This document shows, one piece after another, positions 8,087 through 18,200 of a stretch of DNA of 58,389 bases. A model generated the notes under the pieces. It was not told where the DNA came from. It saw only the letters and a program-made list of their open reading frames with translations, and ran no database searches. Within the stretch, counting starts at the first letter, position 1. Every line of letters begins with the position of its first letter. The translations under genes were made by a program, and so were the position numbers. This stretch comes from Alphaproteobacteria bacterium (GTDB lineage Bacteria > Pseudomonadota > Alphaproteobacteria > Rickettsiales > JABSSG01), in assembly GCA_030431375.1 (NCBI GenBank), contig JAUIIY010000009.1, positions 1-58,389 of the forward strand, in the 5' to 3' direction.

Positions 8087-8626
8087 TTAATGATTACAAC
8101 TTGCCGAATGAATATGAGGAGGGTGAAGCTTTATATATTTATTCATTTTTTTAAGTAATGAGTCCCTCTTCAACTTAGAAAGATGATCGAGATAAATTAC
8201 CCCGTCCAAATAATCCATTTCATGCTGAATAACAGTCGCAAGGAAATCCTGAGCTTCAAGAGTTTGAGGCTTTCCATCATAATCAAGATACTCTACTTTG
8301 ATTGCTTTTGGACGAGTAATTTGTGCAGAAATAGCTGGAAAACAGATTGAAGCTTCTTCATGCGTTTGAGTTTCATCCGATTTCCAAATAATTTCAGGAT
8401 TTACCATACAATATTTCTGATCAACACCATCTGGCTTAAGATTTACTACAATAACCCTTTTCAACACTCCAACCATATTGGCTCCTATCCCTACTGCCTT
8501 CTCAAACTCCATTGTATCAAACATATCATCGATAAGTTTTTGAATCTCTGAATCAACTTTAGAAACAGGCTCCGCTTTAGCAGAAAAAATTGGGTTGGGT
8601 GCGTATATCAATTGAAGAAGTGCCAT
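8087..8626 (-). CDS. peptide deformylase-like protein with degenerate active site, 179 aa
   Basis: Overall length and sequence match peptide deformylase, which removes N-formyl groups from new proteins using a metal bound by one Cys and two His. All three family motifs are altered. Motif I (GxGxAAxQ) reads GIGANMVG (46-53) and lacks the Gln. Motif II (EGCLS) reads E91-ASIC, so the metal Cys position is Ser93 and a Cys appears at 95. Motif III (QHExDH) reads QHEMDY (134-139), so the second metal His is Tyr139. The His-rich C-terminus (HPPHIHSASCNH) is unusual. It is likely a second Def paralogue without classical activity; a true deformylase should be encoded elsewhere. Confidence 0.85.
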   Translation of the reverse strand: MALLQLIYAPNPIFSAKAEPVSKVDSEIQKLIDDMFDTMEFEKAVGIGANMVGVLKRVIVVNLKPDGVDQKYCMVNPEIIWKSDETQTHEEASICFPAISAQITRPKAIKVEYLDYDGKPQTLEAQDFLATVIQHEMDYLDGVIYLDHLSKLKRDSLLKKMNKYIKLHPPHIHSASCNH

Positions 8627-8694
8627 AAAAATCTTTGTTAAGTCATTTAAATGAGCATTCTACATATTTTTATATTTTTATACTAGATACTAAT

Positions 8695-10044
8695 TTATAA
8701 ACTTTCTGGCACCATAACCCAAGAGTCAGCGGGAGATGAGGAACCCAATAACAATGCAGTTGCTTGCTCAGCTATATCATCTTCTGCTCTTGCCCCTCCG
8801 CTTGCCGCTGCTTCTCCCTCAGACTGATGTGAAGCATCTTCACCAGCCCGTAATGAAGATCTCTCCCCTTCCACTTCTGGAGCAGCTGCAGCTCGTCCTA
8901 TATAAGGCCTAAATGCTGATGAAAGAGCTACAGTTGCGGCATCACCTCTTTCAGCGATTGGTACTGCAGCTGAGCCTTCAGCACCACCCTCTGCCTCAAC
9001 ATAACCTCCTTCATCGGTTTGCGCTTCATCTGAACCCTCACCATCTCCGTCTACATCAACAACAACAGTGAAAGATTCATGATCTGGTGCACGTCCGTGT
9101 GTTAAATCTAATACAACACCAGCAGGAACTCCCTCGTCATCCTCTTCATCAAATAAATCTTCAGGTCTAACTTCTACAGCTTCTGAGTATTCACTACTTG
9201 CATCACTATCTGATTCAACATGCTCTCTATTCTCAATTAATTGATTGTAAAAACGACTCACAATGTTATTTATAAAATTATAAACAGCACGAAGATTTCT
9301 AGCTCCTTGATATAACCCATTGATCTGACCAGAAAACTGGGCGTAAAAAAGCAAAAAATCCTCATTTGTAAATCTATATTCACTAGGTAACGACAGCGCC
9401 TGAAATCTCTCTGACGCTCTTTCTAAAAATGTTGCAATAGCTCCTACCTCGTCTACTCTCAGAGAATAAATAATGTTAATTATTTCAACAAAATTTATCA
9501 TAGCTAGATTATCTATTACAAAATCACGTGCAACATCCTCCCTTAGCTCAGTTAAAAATTGAATAGCTAGTTGGGACCAATAAATATCTCGAACATGTTC
9601 AAACGGGATGTTGTGTTGTAGAGCGTCTAGTTGCTCAGTTGTCCACGTAGTTGAAATGGCTATATGTAAAGGCACGTTATAAGAAAATGCCATAATCTGA
9701 GAATCATTCCATTCATGTCTAATATTTTCCCAAGGAACTCCCCTTTCAAAAGCTGTAACCCTTGGTACCGTCCATTGCCAACCTTCATTGTGAAATATTA
9801 GGTCTATCGCTACTCCAGCACTAAAAGCCCTAATTAATATATGATTCCAATCTCGTGAAATAGCTTCATGAAGAGGAACATGTCTTGTAAAAGCTGCTGC
9901 TTGATCTATTGTAACTGTAGTATCGATTTCGTTGATAGCTAGAGTTTGGCCCCATATAATTCGATGAAAATGAAAACGGAAAAATATGTTTAGATATTTT
10001 GTTGCAAAGGAAACCCCTTCGCCAATTCTTCTTAAAAAATGCAT
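8695..10044 (-). CDS. Trp-repeat protein with acidic low-complexity tail, 449 aa; effector candidate
   Basis: No known family is recognised. After a basic/aromatic N-terminus (1-32), residues about 45-156 contain five tandem repeats of 22-24 residues with the pattern AF-x3-VP[L/W/F]-x7-W. The closing Trp residues are at 66, 89/91, 112, 134 and 156; examples are AFTRHVPLHEAISRDW and AFSYNVPLHIAISTTW. Residues about 275-449 are acidic and Ala/Gly/Glu-rich, probably disordered. The frame opens earlier at a TTG, but GGAGG lies 5 nt before the ATG at 10044, which sets the start. It sits just downstream of the two phosphatase genes on the same strand, so it may belong to the same cluster. Confidence 0.7.
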   Translation of the reverse strand: MHFLRRIGEGVSFATKYLNIFFRFHFHRIIWGQTLAINEIDTTVTIDQAAAFTRHVPLHEAISRDWNHILIRAFSAGVAIDLIFHNEGWQWTVPRVTAFERGVPWENIRHEWNDSQIMAFSYNVPLHIAISTTWTTEQLDALQHNIPFEHVRDIYWSQLAIQFLTELREDVARDFVIDNLAMINFVEIINIIYSLRVDEVGAIATFLERASERFQALSLPSEYRFTNEDFLLFYAQFSGQINGLYQGARNLRAVYNFINNIVSRFYNQLIENREHVESDSDASSEYSEAVEVRPEDLFDEEDDEGVPAGVVLDLTHGRAPDHESFTVVVDVDGDGEGSDEAQTDEGGYVEAEGGAEGSAAVPIAERGDAATVALSSAFRPYIGRAAAAPEVEGERSSLRAGEDASHQSEGEAAASGGARAEDDIAEQATALLLGSSSPADSWVMVPESL

Positions 10045-10143
10045 CACAACCTCCAATTTTTTGCGTCTTTTACTAACAGTTTAATTTTCAAACATCAAGT
10101 ATTATTATTAATAATTTATTCTTATTTATTTAAAATTTTATTT

Positions 10144-12171
10144 TCAGCTTATTTGAACACCACCTCTTTTACCTCTTCCTATTCCAGCTCCAGGAGTTGT
10201 ATGAGTTGTAGTTGCATGAGCCGCTCCATCTCCTATTGTTCTAGCAATGATGCCCTTAGCAACTGCATCAGCTCCTTTTTTAGGACCAAACCATCTAAAT
10301 AATTTTTTACGCCTCTTCACTTTGTTACGATCAGCGCTTTTAAGTCCAAGTCTATCACTTACTGAACGCATTGTTTTATCAGGAGCTCTAGCTGCTGTTT
10401 CTGGCTTCACCCCAAATGCTCCTATAGTTCCTCCAGGACCACCCGCCATATATTGGGTGTGACCACTATCTACAAGAAACTGTAAATTTTCTGACATGTT
10501 TTTCTCAGCTGCCTTATTGCCAGATTTTGCAGCAGAGGTTAAACCTAAATGATCTGCTACTGCTAAAAAAGCTGCTTTGAATAAAACTGAGCCAGTTCTA
10601 TCTTTACCACTTTTGCAAAATAATAATCTAGTCCGTTTAAGAGCAGAGGAAAATTCTGCCACTAATGCATCAGCAGATATTCTAAAATTATTATGTTTGA
10701 AAAAGCCCATGCTTCTATCTCTGGAAGCTTTAAGCCTTATAGCAGCGCTCAATTCACTGGTTTTTAATCCTCCGACTGACTTATCTCCCTTTTTTTCCAC
10801 TTCTGCCAAAAATGCGTAAGCCTTGGATTTATCGCTTTTTTCCCACGGTTTATACCATGGTCTTGTTTCACCGTGCTCAAGATATTTTCTAATCGGGCTA
10901 GTTTCTTCAAAGGCACCTTTAACTTTTTCTGTTAAGTCATCTAATGTTCTATCAGTAGCTCCATGCCTTGTGTGCGAGACTCGTCTGACCGGATTTACAG
11001 GTGCAAAATCTACTTCAGCTTCCCGGGCTTCCTCTTTTGCATATTCTTTTAGAGGATTAACTATCCTTCCTTCGTTAGCGCTAGAATTTAAAACATGCAA
11101 AGTAAATTCATCACCATCCGGGGCAAATTGTCTTGCTTGTCTAACTGCAAGGGCAGTACCTTCTTTTTTATCACCTTTGCCAGCAAATGCTGGCGTACCT
11201 GCATGAAGCACTTCACTAACTTTTTCAAGCTCACCAGGATGACCTGCTTTACTTACATGCGTCCTCTTTAAGAACGCATTTTTAAGACCAGGAACAAAAT
11301 CAAATAATTGTGAGGAAACAACTTTTTCTCCATCTCGTAATTTAGGAGCATATTTTCTTACTAAAGCTTGCTGTTCTTTATTTAGTTTTTTGAACCATGC
11401 TGGCTCTTTACCATTTCCGTCTATTATTTTTTGAAATTGCTCTTGCAACTCAGGAATAGTACCTTGCAGCATAACATCCGATTCAACAACTGCCCTCTCT
11501 TTTCCATCCTTGTCAATTGCTTTAGATATAGTCACTACATGCCGATGATCATCATCTAAATTTGTTAGTGCTTTGGCCCGATCGAGAGTTTTTTTAGCAT
11601 CCTCAAAAACTTTATTTCCTTCACGATCTTTAAGGACCTTTAGCCCCTTTAACATTTCATCAGTAAGATGTATTAAGGTTTTTCCAGAAACCTTTTCACC
11701 TCTTTGCACGGCTGCAACTATTTCGGCTGCTCTTTTTCTAGTTTGTTTTCTAAGCGCATCTATTTCTGCAGGTACAGCACCTCTATCTAGCGCATCATCA
11801 AGCATAACTTCGGCTGCACGGCATAAATTCACATAATTTGCCGCTATAGCCTCACCACTATGTTTATCAATTGGACCAGCCTTCCTAGCATCACGAATTA
11901 ACACATCACCTTTTACGGTTCTGCTAACTCCTTGTTTTGCATCTCGTGCTTCATATAAGTGCTCAATAGCTACTTTATAAGCATCTTTTACAGCTTCATA
12001 ACTATCACCAGTAAGACCTGTAAGACCAGCGTGACACCTAGTTAGAATGTCTTCTCTATCAGCTGCTGCAGTTGGATCACCTGCTAAGTACTGAGCACTT
12101 AATTTGGTTACTAACATACTAGTTAGAACTAATTTTTGTCTGTGTGTTGGTGCTGTTACTGCTGAAGACAT
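10144..12171 (-). CDS. SopB/SidF-type phosphoinositide phosphatase-like protein (copy B), 675 aa
   Basis: The catalytic P-loop CKSGKDRTG is at residues 519-527 (nucleophile C519, R525). This exact string is the hallmark of the bacterial effector phosphatases SopB/IpgD and the Legionella SidF/SidP group, which remove phosphate from host inositol lipids. Other blocks shared with the upstream paralogue are LIRDAR (about 90), VVESDVM (about 228), a C-terminal GGTxG block (about 590) and a basic tail (KVKRRKKLFRWF). No signal peptide, as expected for a T4SS substrate. The ATG at 12171 follows the upstream stop by 3 nt, so the two are co-transcribed. Host-targeted function is inferred from the motif. 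Confidence 0.75.
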   Translation of the reverse strand: MSSAVTAPTHRQKLVLTSMLVTKLSAQYLAGDPTAAADREDILTRCHAGLTGLTGDSYEAVKDAYKVAIEHLYEARDAKQGVSRTVKGDVLIRDARKAGPIDKHSGEAIAANYVNLCRAAEVMLDDALDRGAVPAEIDALRKQTRKRAAEIVAAVQRGEKVSGKTLIHLTDEMLKGLKVLKDREGNKVFEDAKKTLDRAKALTNLDDDHRHVVTISKAIDKDGKERAVVESDVMLQGTIPELQEQFQKIIDGNGKEPAWFKKLNKEQQALVRKYAPKLRDGEKVVSSQLFDFVPGLKNAFLKRTHVSKAGHPGELEKVSEVLHAGTPAFAGKGDKKEGTALAVRQARQFAPDGDEFTLHVLNSSANEGRIVNPLKEYAKEEAREAEVDFAPVNPVRRVSHTRHGATDRTLDDLTEKVKGAFEETSPIRKYLEHGETRPWYKPWEKSDKSKAYAFLAEVEKKGDKSVGGLKTSELSAAIRLKASRDRSMGFFKHNNFRISADALVAEFSSALKRTRLLFCKSGKDRTGSVLFKAAFLAVADHLGLTSAAKSGNKAAEKNMSENLQFLVDSGHTQYMAGGPGGTIGAFGVKPETAARAPDKTMRSVSDRLGLKSADRNKVKRRKKLFRWFGPKKGADAVAKGIIARTIGDGAAHATTTHTTPGAGIGRGKRGGVQIS

Positions 12172-12174
12172 AAT

Positions 12175-14256
12175 TTATACCCTACTTCTTGTTTTTATTC
12201 CTGATTGTCTCCGAAATTTTCGAGTTCTTGGAGACATACCTCTTTTTCTATAACTACGGGAAGGCACTTCTTTCTCTCCTTTTCTTTCGTGGCTCGTAGC
12301 CTTTTGCATCCGCATTAATTTATCCATTACAGTTTTTTTAGATTTACGTTTTTTAAGCCTGTTAAAATCAGCCGTTCTCAAAAAAAGCTTGTTACTAAAA
12401 TGTCTAAATCTTTTTGGCATAGCCGATCTAGTGCTTCCTTTAAGGCCATGACATCCAAAAGTGCCCCCTTGCCTGCCTGCAAGCGTCTGAGCATGACCGG
12501 ATCTAGCAATTTTATAGAAGATTTCTGTAACTTTATCTTTAGCCACATCTAAAGCATCACAAACCGCCTTTGTGGATGCATAAACTTCTTTCAAACCAGT
12601 CCGATCTTTTCCTGATTTACAGAAAGTTACAGAATTAATTATATTTTTTAGATTAATATTATACTTTTTACCCAGAGTGAATAAGACACCTTTTCTAGCT
12701 GAATATTCGATATTAGTTAGCCTTGCGGCAATTTCTAAATTCTTTTGAGGCCCACCATGCTCTAATAAACTTTTAACTTCCAAAGCCTGAATTATGATTC
12801 TTCTTAACTTCGGATCTTCTATGTTTTTTAGCTCAATTTCAGCTGCAAGTTGCCTATCATTTCCTTTCAATAAATATAAATATTTTAGTTTTCTGGGATC
12901 ACCTTCTTTTAAAAATTCAGCTATTTTATTATGTCCTAATTTTTCCATTAAATTAGATATATCTTTCAGACCATCTTGGATTGCTCCATAATGTGATCTC
13001 GAGAAATAACGGAAAATATTAATTGGCAAAACATGAAAAGCTGCGCCAATTTGTTTAGATATTTTTTGGATATATTTTACGATTTTTCGATCAGCTGATT
13101 CTCCCCCTGATGAATTAAGCGTACAAAAACCCACTTGCGACATATCACCGTCTGGCGTCAATAATTCTCGATATTGCCTCATTGTCATTGCAGTATATTT
13201 TTCAGCCTTTTTTGAGCCACCAGGACCTAAAAATACAGGTGAACCGCAATGCATAGAGTCCAATATAGTCTCTAATTCAGCCCCTCCATCCTTTTCATCC
13301 TTTTTCTTTACCATAGTTAATTTGGCATAGGTGTTTCTTATACCAATTATATTGCTGAGCTGAGTTGGTATAATATGACGTCCGTCTATAAATTTTTTAG
13401 CATAGGTTTTTACAAGAGATTTCATCGGTTCCCTCATCTCAGTAAACCAAGTCAAGCCTCTAATGTCATCCTCAGCTATTTTCTGAAACTCACTTCTAAT
13501 TTCTTTAGTAGAGCCAAGAGCCATTACATCACTCTCAACAACTATATTTCCCTCAATATCTGTAATTGTTGAAATATGATAATGAGGACTATCAAGAGAT
13601 GCTAATTCTTTAGCATCATTTAAAGCCTCAGCAGGATCAGGAAATATTGCATTTCCTTTATCATTCTTAACACTCCCGATGATTTCTATTAATTCGTTGG
13701 TAAGCTCCTTTAGAACATCATGATCAATTTTTTCATCGCCCGAAGTTATGGAGCGCGCAACTAACTTTACTCTCTCTCTAATTCTTTGCCTGAAGTCACC
13801 ATATCCTTTTGTGGGATTAGCTTTTTCTGCTTCGTCAATTAGCATTTCCGAAGCACGGGCCATATTAATATAATTAATAGTATAGCTTTCAGGTGAATCA
13901 CTGTCTGGGTCAGATGTTAATAATCTAGCATCGCGGATTAAATCTCTACTACCATCAGTATGAGAATGAGGTGAAACTATTCTCAAGATTCCAGCTTTAT
14001 TCTCTTTTAATGTTTCAATTTCTTCAATAAGACTCGAGTAGGTTTTTTTACGATCTGATTCTGGTGTGGATTTTCCAAACCCTAGAGATAACTGATTGAT
14101 AGCCTTTGTGCTTGCACTTTTTTGATCCTCGATTTTTTGTGCCGTAAGATCTTCTGCACTCAAATAAGTTTGTATATTTCCCTTAGTGGTATCTTTATTA
14201 CCTTTCATCATTGTATATAGGTAATTGGGTGGTAGAGGATGTGATTCTGAGCTCAT
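12175..14256 (-). CDS. SopB/SidF-type phosphoinositide phosphatase-like protein (copy A), 693 aa
   Basis: First gene of the pair. The P-loop CKSGKDRTG is at residues 546-554 (C546, R552). It aligns along its length with copy B: LIRDARLL (about 105), INMARASEMLIDEA (about 130), IVVESDVMALGS (about 237), FCTLNSSGGE (about 377), LAGRQGGTFGCHG (about 600). It also has a strongly Arg/Lys-rich C-terminal 60 residues, which could bind acidic membranes or act as a secretion signal. The middle section (400-500) differs most between the copies. The gene is divergent from ilvE, with the promoter presumably in 14257-14402. A duplicated host-lipid phosphatase is the best reading. Confidence 0.75.
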   Translation of the reverse strand: MSSESHPLPPNYLYTMMKGNKDTTKGNIQTYLSAEDLTAQKIEDQKSASTKAINQLSLGFGKSTPESDRKKTYSSLIEEIETLKENKAGILRIVSPHSHTDGSRDLIRDARLLTSDPDSDSPESYTINYINMARASEMLIDEAEKANPTKGYGDFRQRIRERVKLVARSITSGDEKIDHDVLKELTNELIEIIGSVKNDKGNAIFPDPAEALNDAKELASLDSPHYHISTITDIEGNIVVESDVMALGSTKEIRSEFQKIAEDDIRGLTWFTEMREPMKSLVKTYAKKFIDGRHIIPTQLSNIIGIRNTYAKLTMVKKKDEKDGGAELETILDSMHCGSPVFLGPGGSKKAEKYTAMTMRQYRELLTPDGDMSQVGFCTLNSSGGESADRKIVKYIQKISKQIGAAFHVLPINIFRYFSRSHYGAIQDGLKDISNLMEKLGHNKIAEFLKEGDPRKLKYLYLLKGNDRQLAAEIELKNIEDPKLRRIIIQALEVKSLLEHGGPQKNLEIAARLTNIEYSARKGVLFTLGKKYNINLKNIINSVTFCKSGKDRTGLKEVYASTKAVCDALDVAKDKVTEIFYKIARSGHAQTLAGRQGGTFGCHGLKGSTRSAMPKRFRHFSNKLFLRTADFNRLKKRKSKKTVMDKLMRMQKATSHERKGEKEVPSRSYRKRGMSPRTRKFRRQSGIKTRSRV

Positions 14257-14402
14257 GTTCTTTCAATAAAATATTTCTCATGTAGGATATTTTAAAATAA
14301 TTAAAAAATTGTTAAGTCGGCTTTCTTTATTATGGAAATGATTATTTGCAAATTTCATGATTAAGATGTACTTTCCGGACACAAATATTCACATGGAGAA
14401 AT

Positions 14403-15275
14403 ATGAATTCTAATATACCATTCGACCAAAAAGAAGGATATCTTTGGCTAGATAATAAAATTGTGGATTGGAAAGATGCAAAAATTCACGTATTAAATCA
14501 TGGATTAAATTATGGGAGTTCAATATTTGAAGGAGAGCGTGTTTATAATGGCAAAATATTCAAATCTCAGGAACATATAGATAGATTCTTTGAATCAGCA
14601 AAATATATGGATATGAAGCTTCCAGTAAGTAAGGAAGAGCTTTTTAGAGCTAAAGAACTGATGGTTATAAAAAATAATATAACAAATGGTTATATGAAGA
14701 CCTTAGCATGGCGTGGCTGTGAGCAAATGACCATTGCTGCTAACCTCTCTAGCATACATTTACTAATTGCTGTTTGGCCTTTTAATAATTATTTCAATAT
14801 AGAAGCTGGCAAAGGGTTAAAAATTTGTGTATCTAGATGGAAAAGACCTTCAGCTGATTCCTTCCCTTATCAAGCTAAGGTTGGCGGTGGCTATGTCATA
14901 AATACGTTAGCAAAGCATGAGGCAATGGCTCAGGGTTTTGATGACGCCATCTTATTAGATCATCGTGACTATATTGCCGAAGGTTCGAGCGCGAATTTAT
15001 TCCTAGTTAAAAATGGAGAGTTATATACCCCAATTGCTGATTGCTTTTTAAATGGAATAACCAGGCAAACAATAATTGAACTTGCTACCGAGAATAATAT
15101 AAATGTCAATGAAGTAAGGATCAAGTTAACTAATTTATCTAACTATCAAGAAGCTTTTTTTGTTGGTAGTGCAGCTGGAATTACTCCTATATCTTCAATA
15201 GCAGATCACAAATTCAAGATTGGTGAAACAGTTAAAAAAATGATCCAACTATATAACTCCAAGACATCGCAATAA
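14403..15275 (+). CDS. ilvE: branched-chain amino acid aminotransferase (class IV)
   Basis: This 290-aa cytosolic PLP enzyme interconverts branched-chain amino acids and 2-oxoacids. Visible landmarks: HVLNHGLNYGSSIFEGERVY (residues 29-48, IlvE-type N-terminal block), catalytic Lys159 in PYQAKVGGGYV, the LLDHRDYIAEGSSANLF phosphate-binding block (about 184-200) and the closing FFVGSAAGITPI. GGAG lies 4 nt before the start ATG. No biosynthetic ilv genes are adjacent, so it may work on imported amino acids. It ends 4 bp from the convergent virB6-like gene. Confidence 0.92.
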   Translation: MNSNIPFDQKEGYLWLDNKIVDWKDAKIHVLNHGLNYGSSIFEGERVYNGKIFKSQEHIDRFFESAKYMDMKLPVSKEELFRAKELMVIKNNITNGYMKTLAWRGCEQMTIAANLSSIHLLIAVWPFNNYFNIEAGKGLKICVSRWKRPSADSFPYQAKVGGGYVINTLAKHEAMAQGFDDAILLDHRDYIAEGSSANLFLVKNGELYTPIADCFLNGITRQTIIELATENNINVNEVRIKLTNLSNYQEAFFVGSAAGITPISSIADHKFKIGETVKKMIQLYNSKTSQ

Positions 15276-15279
15276 TAAT

Positions 15280-18200
15280 CTATTTATCTGACGAAGGCGC
15301 CCTTCTGCTTACACCGGAGGATGCACCAGATCTTGGTGTAGATCCTCTTGCATCAGAACCCGCTCCTGCACCTGCGCCGGCTCCTGCTCCAGAATCATCT
15401 GTGGCAGGAGTTGCTTCAGCAGGATCTGCATCAGTTACCGTACCCGCCATACCACTTGCACCATCACCTCCACCAGAACCTTCTGATCCTCCATCATCAT
15501 CACCCCCTCCTCCTACACTTGCTTTAAGTCCGGATACCGCTCCTTCGCTTAAACTAGCATTAGGTTTGTTTGCAACTGACTGCACTTGTCCAACCCCCTC
15601 ACGCGCAACTTTCTCCCCTTCTTCCTTTAATCCTGAAGCATCACCAGTTACATAAGCGTAAGCAGCTTTTGCAGCTATCCTGATCACATCACCGGTTTTA
15701 TCTATAATAGCTGTAGGACTGATCGCCGCTTTCCCTAAGTCAGAGCTGTTTGTTAAATCACCAGCGAAAGCTGCGAGTTGTTTAGAGAAAAAGTAAAATA
15801 TATATCCAAATAAAGTAGCTTGCCATAGGGAAGTTATAACAGCTTCTCCCATTCCTGCTATTGCATTTACGTTCGGATAAAATAATATCGGATGATCATG
15901 CGGCCAGCCTGTAAATAACATACTCATTCCCATAGACGCTGTTGATATAAAATAACCTATCGTAAATTTACAACTTTCTGGGCAGGAACAACCAGAATCA
16001 CCCATCAAACATTTTATTTCCCAATAAGGTTTACCAGATTCAGTCAGGGTAGTCATTGCAAAGATACAGTCACCATATACAATATTGTCAAATAATATGA
16101 TCATCACTGCTACAAATGCCGACACAACAGCCGGCTGTAAGGAGTAACCTAATAGTAAAACTAGCCAGGAGTCAAAATTAGATTTTGTATTTTTGAATAA
16201 GCATAAAGGGACGAATATAGGCCCTAGATAGACCAGTATCGTGACAGAGATCATGCATAATATATATATGTTGGCAAAAAAGATTACGAAGGAAAGTAAA
16301 AAGATCGTAAAACACAGCATCAACAATAATATCATTATCTGGAATGAAAATAACAAACCGAATAGCAAACCAAAAAAGCCTCCGCTTAAAATGGTAGAAG
16401 AAGCTCCGGCTAAAAGAAGTTGCTTCCCTCCTCCTGTCGGTGAGTGTAAGCCAAGATAATAACTCACCCTACAATCAAGAGCATCCCATAAAGCTAGATA
16501 AGAATAATCTTCAGCATATAAGCTTAACGGGTAATGACACAAACAATTCTCTCCATTCTCCGGACTACAAGTGGCATTCATTATCATGTTAGGTAGGCTT
16601 TCCATTAACGCCAAAGAGGCTGTATATAAATATTCCAAGCCATTAGTAGGACACCAACTATTCCCTGTGCAGGTAACGTTATTATCATCCCCAGTATTGA
16701 AAGTTCCCATTCCAACCCATATAACAAAAATAAACTTTGTTATAAAAATAGCCATCTCAGATTTCTTAGGCAGCTCTCCTTTTATAGCAATCGACAAACC
16801 TAATATTATTACGTATAAAATTAGAGCAGCCTTGATAGCATTACGCATCTTCAACTGAAAATGCAATAGATTACTATTACATGTGCTATTACTCTTATCA
16901 CCTTGAACGATGGACCTAATGGTCTCACTGATGCACTGCATGGCCTTACTTGTAATTGGTGCAAAAGTTGCTGGACCTTGAAAGTTACCCCATGTATTTC
17001 CACCAGCGGGCATGTTGACATTACCGACTTGGCAAGATGGGCTCACACACGAAAAACTCCAGTTAGGCCAGTTTAAGAGCGGCGTAGGGTAAGGCTTGCA
17101 ACTTATTGTTGTATAACCGAAAGTAAATCCCATACTAATACAAGTTTTAGAACCAGATTTTAAGCCTTTCAGACCAACGCCTTTAAAGAATAAAGGGCTT
17201 GCTCCAACATATTGCTTTTGACCAGGTTCTAAGTTCACATAATCATTTTTTCCTTGAAAGTCACTGATCAAAATGGAAGATTCGAATCTTTTATCATCAT
17301 ACTGAGCAACTATATTTGTAGTTGGTAAATTACACCTTGTATATGGGCAATATAAAGTTTGTCCATATTCATCAGTTAAAATATTACCATCACCATCTAA
17401 AGCCGGTCTATCAATATTGGGCATAGAATTGCAAGGATCTGTAGTAGTATAATATGTAGTAGAAGAGCTTCCTATAGGAAGGACTTTGGCACAATTTAAT
17501 GGATTAGCCTGACAGTTATTATGTATTCCTAGAGCATTATTGTATACACCATTCAAAGAATCATCTATATAATAGCCTTGCAATAGGATCTTTTGGCAAT
17601 ATTCCTTTTCTATATATGAGGGACAGTAATTGGTATCATTTAAAAGTGACTCTAGATCAAGAAACATACCTTCCAATGGTGGGCCGGTTCCTGTACAAGA
17701 ATTATAATGCTGAGTTGTAGCCGAGCTAAAGCTCTTCATCATTAAAACGGCAAAACCAAGAGTTGTTATTGTATCCATCACCATACCGAAATAATTGGGC
17801 ATTGCGATACATGATTGAACTGTGGTGTTGGTGCGCCCAAATGGAATTGGATAACTACTCTTATTTTCATATAAATTATATATATCACAATTTACAGCAG
17901 GACTTTGAAATTTAATCGGCTTTCTTGCTCTGCTACCATTCTGGGGACAATCAGAAAATGTCACCGGCACAGGAAGAGTTGTCATTTCACATAGATTGGC
18001 ACTACTATTGATTGGACACGGATTATTGTGGCTAGAGAATTTTAGCACATTGGGGCTACAACATGCATATGTACTGTTTGATGACGAATTCCCACCGATT
18101 GGAACATTGGTTTCAGCTGGACTACCACCAGAAACGCCACTAGATGGAAGACCCATTGCAGAGATTGAGGGTGGGTTGTCATTCATTTTACATATATCAA

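Noticed and set aside
10823-11206. 127-codon frame opposite the phosphatase-like gene
   Set aside because: It is a mirror of the real coding strand, rich in Ser and Leu from reversed Lys/Glu codons, with no SD or recognisable motif.
15401-15655. Pro/Ser-rich plus-strand frame opposite the VirB6-like tail
   Set aside because: It is produced by the low-complexity Gly/Ser/Ala tail read in reverse; no start signal.
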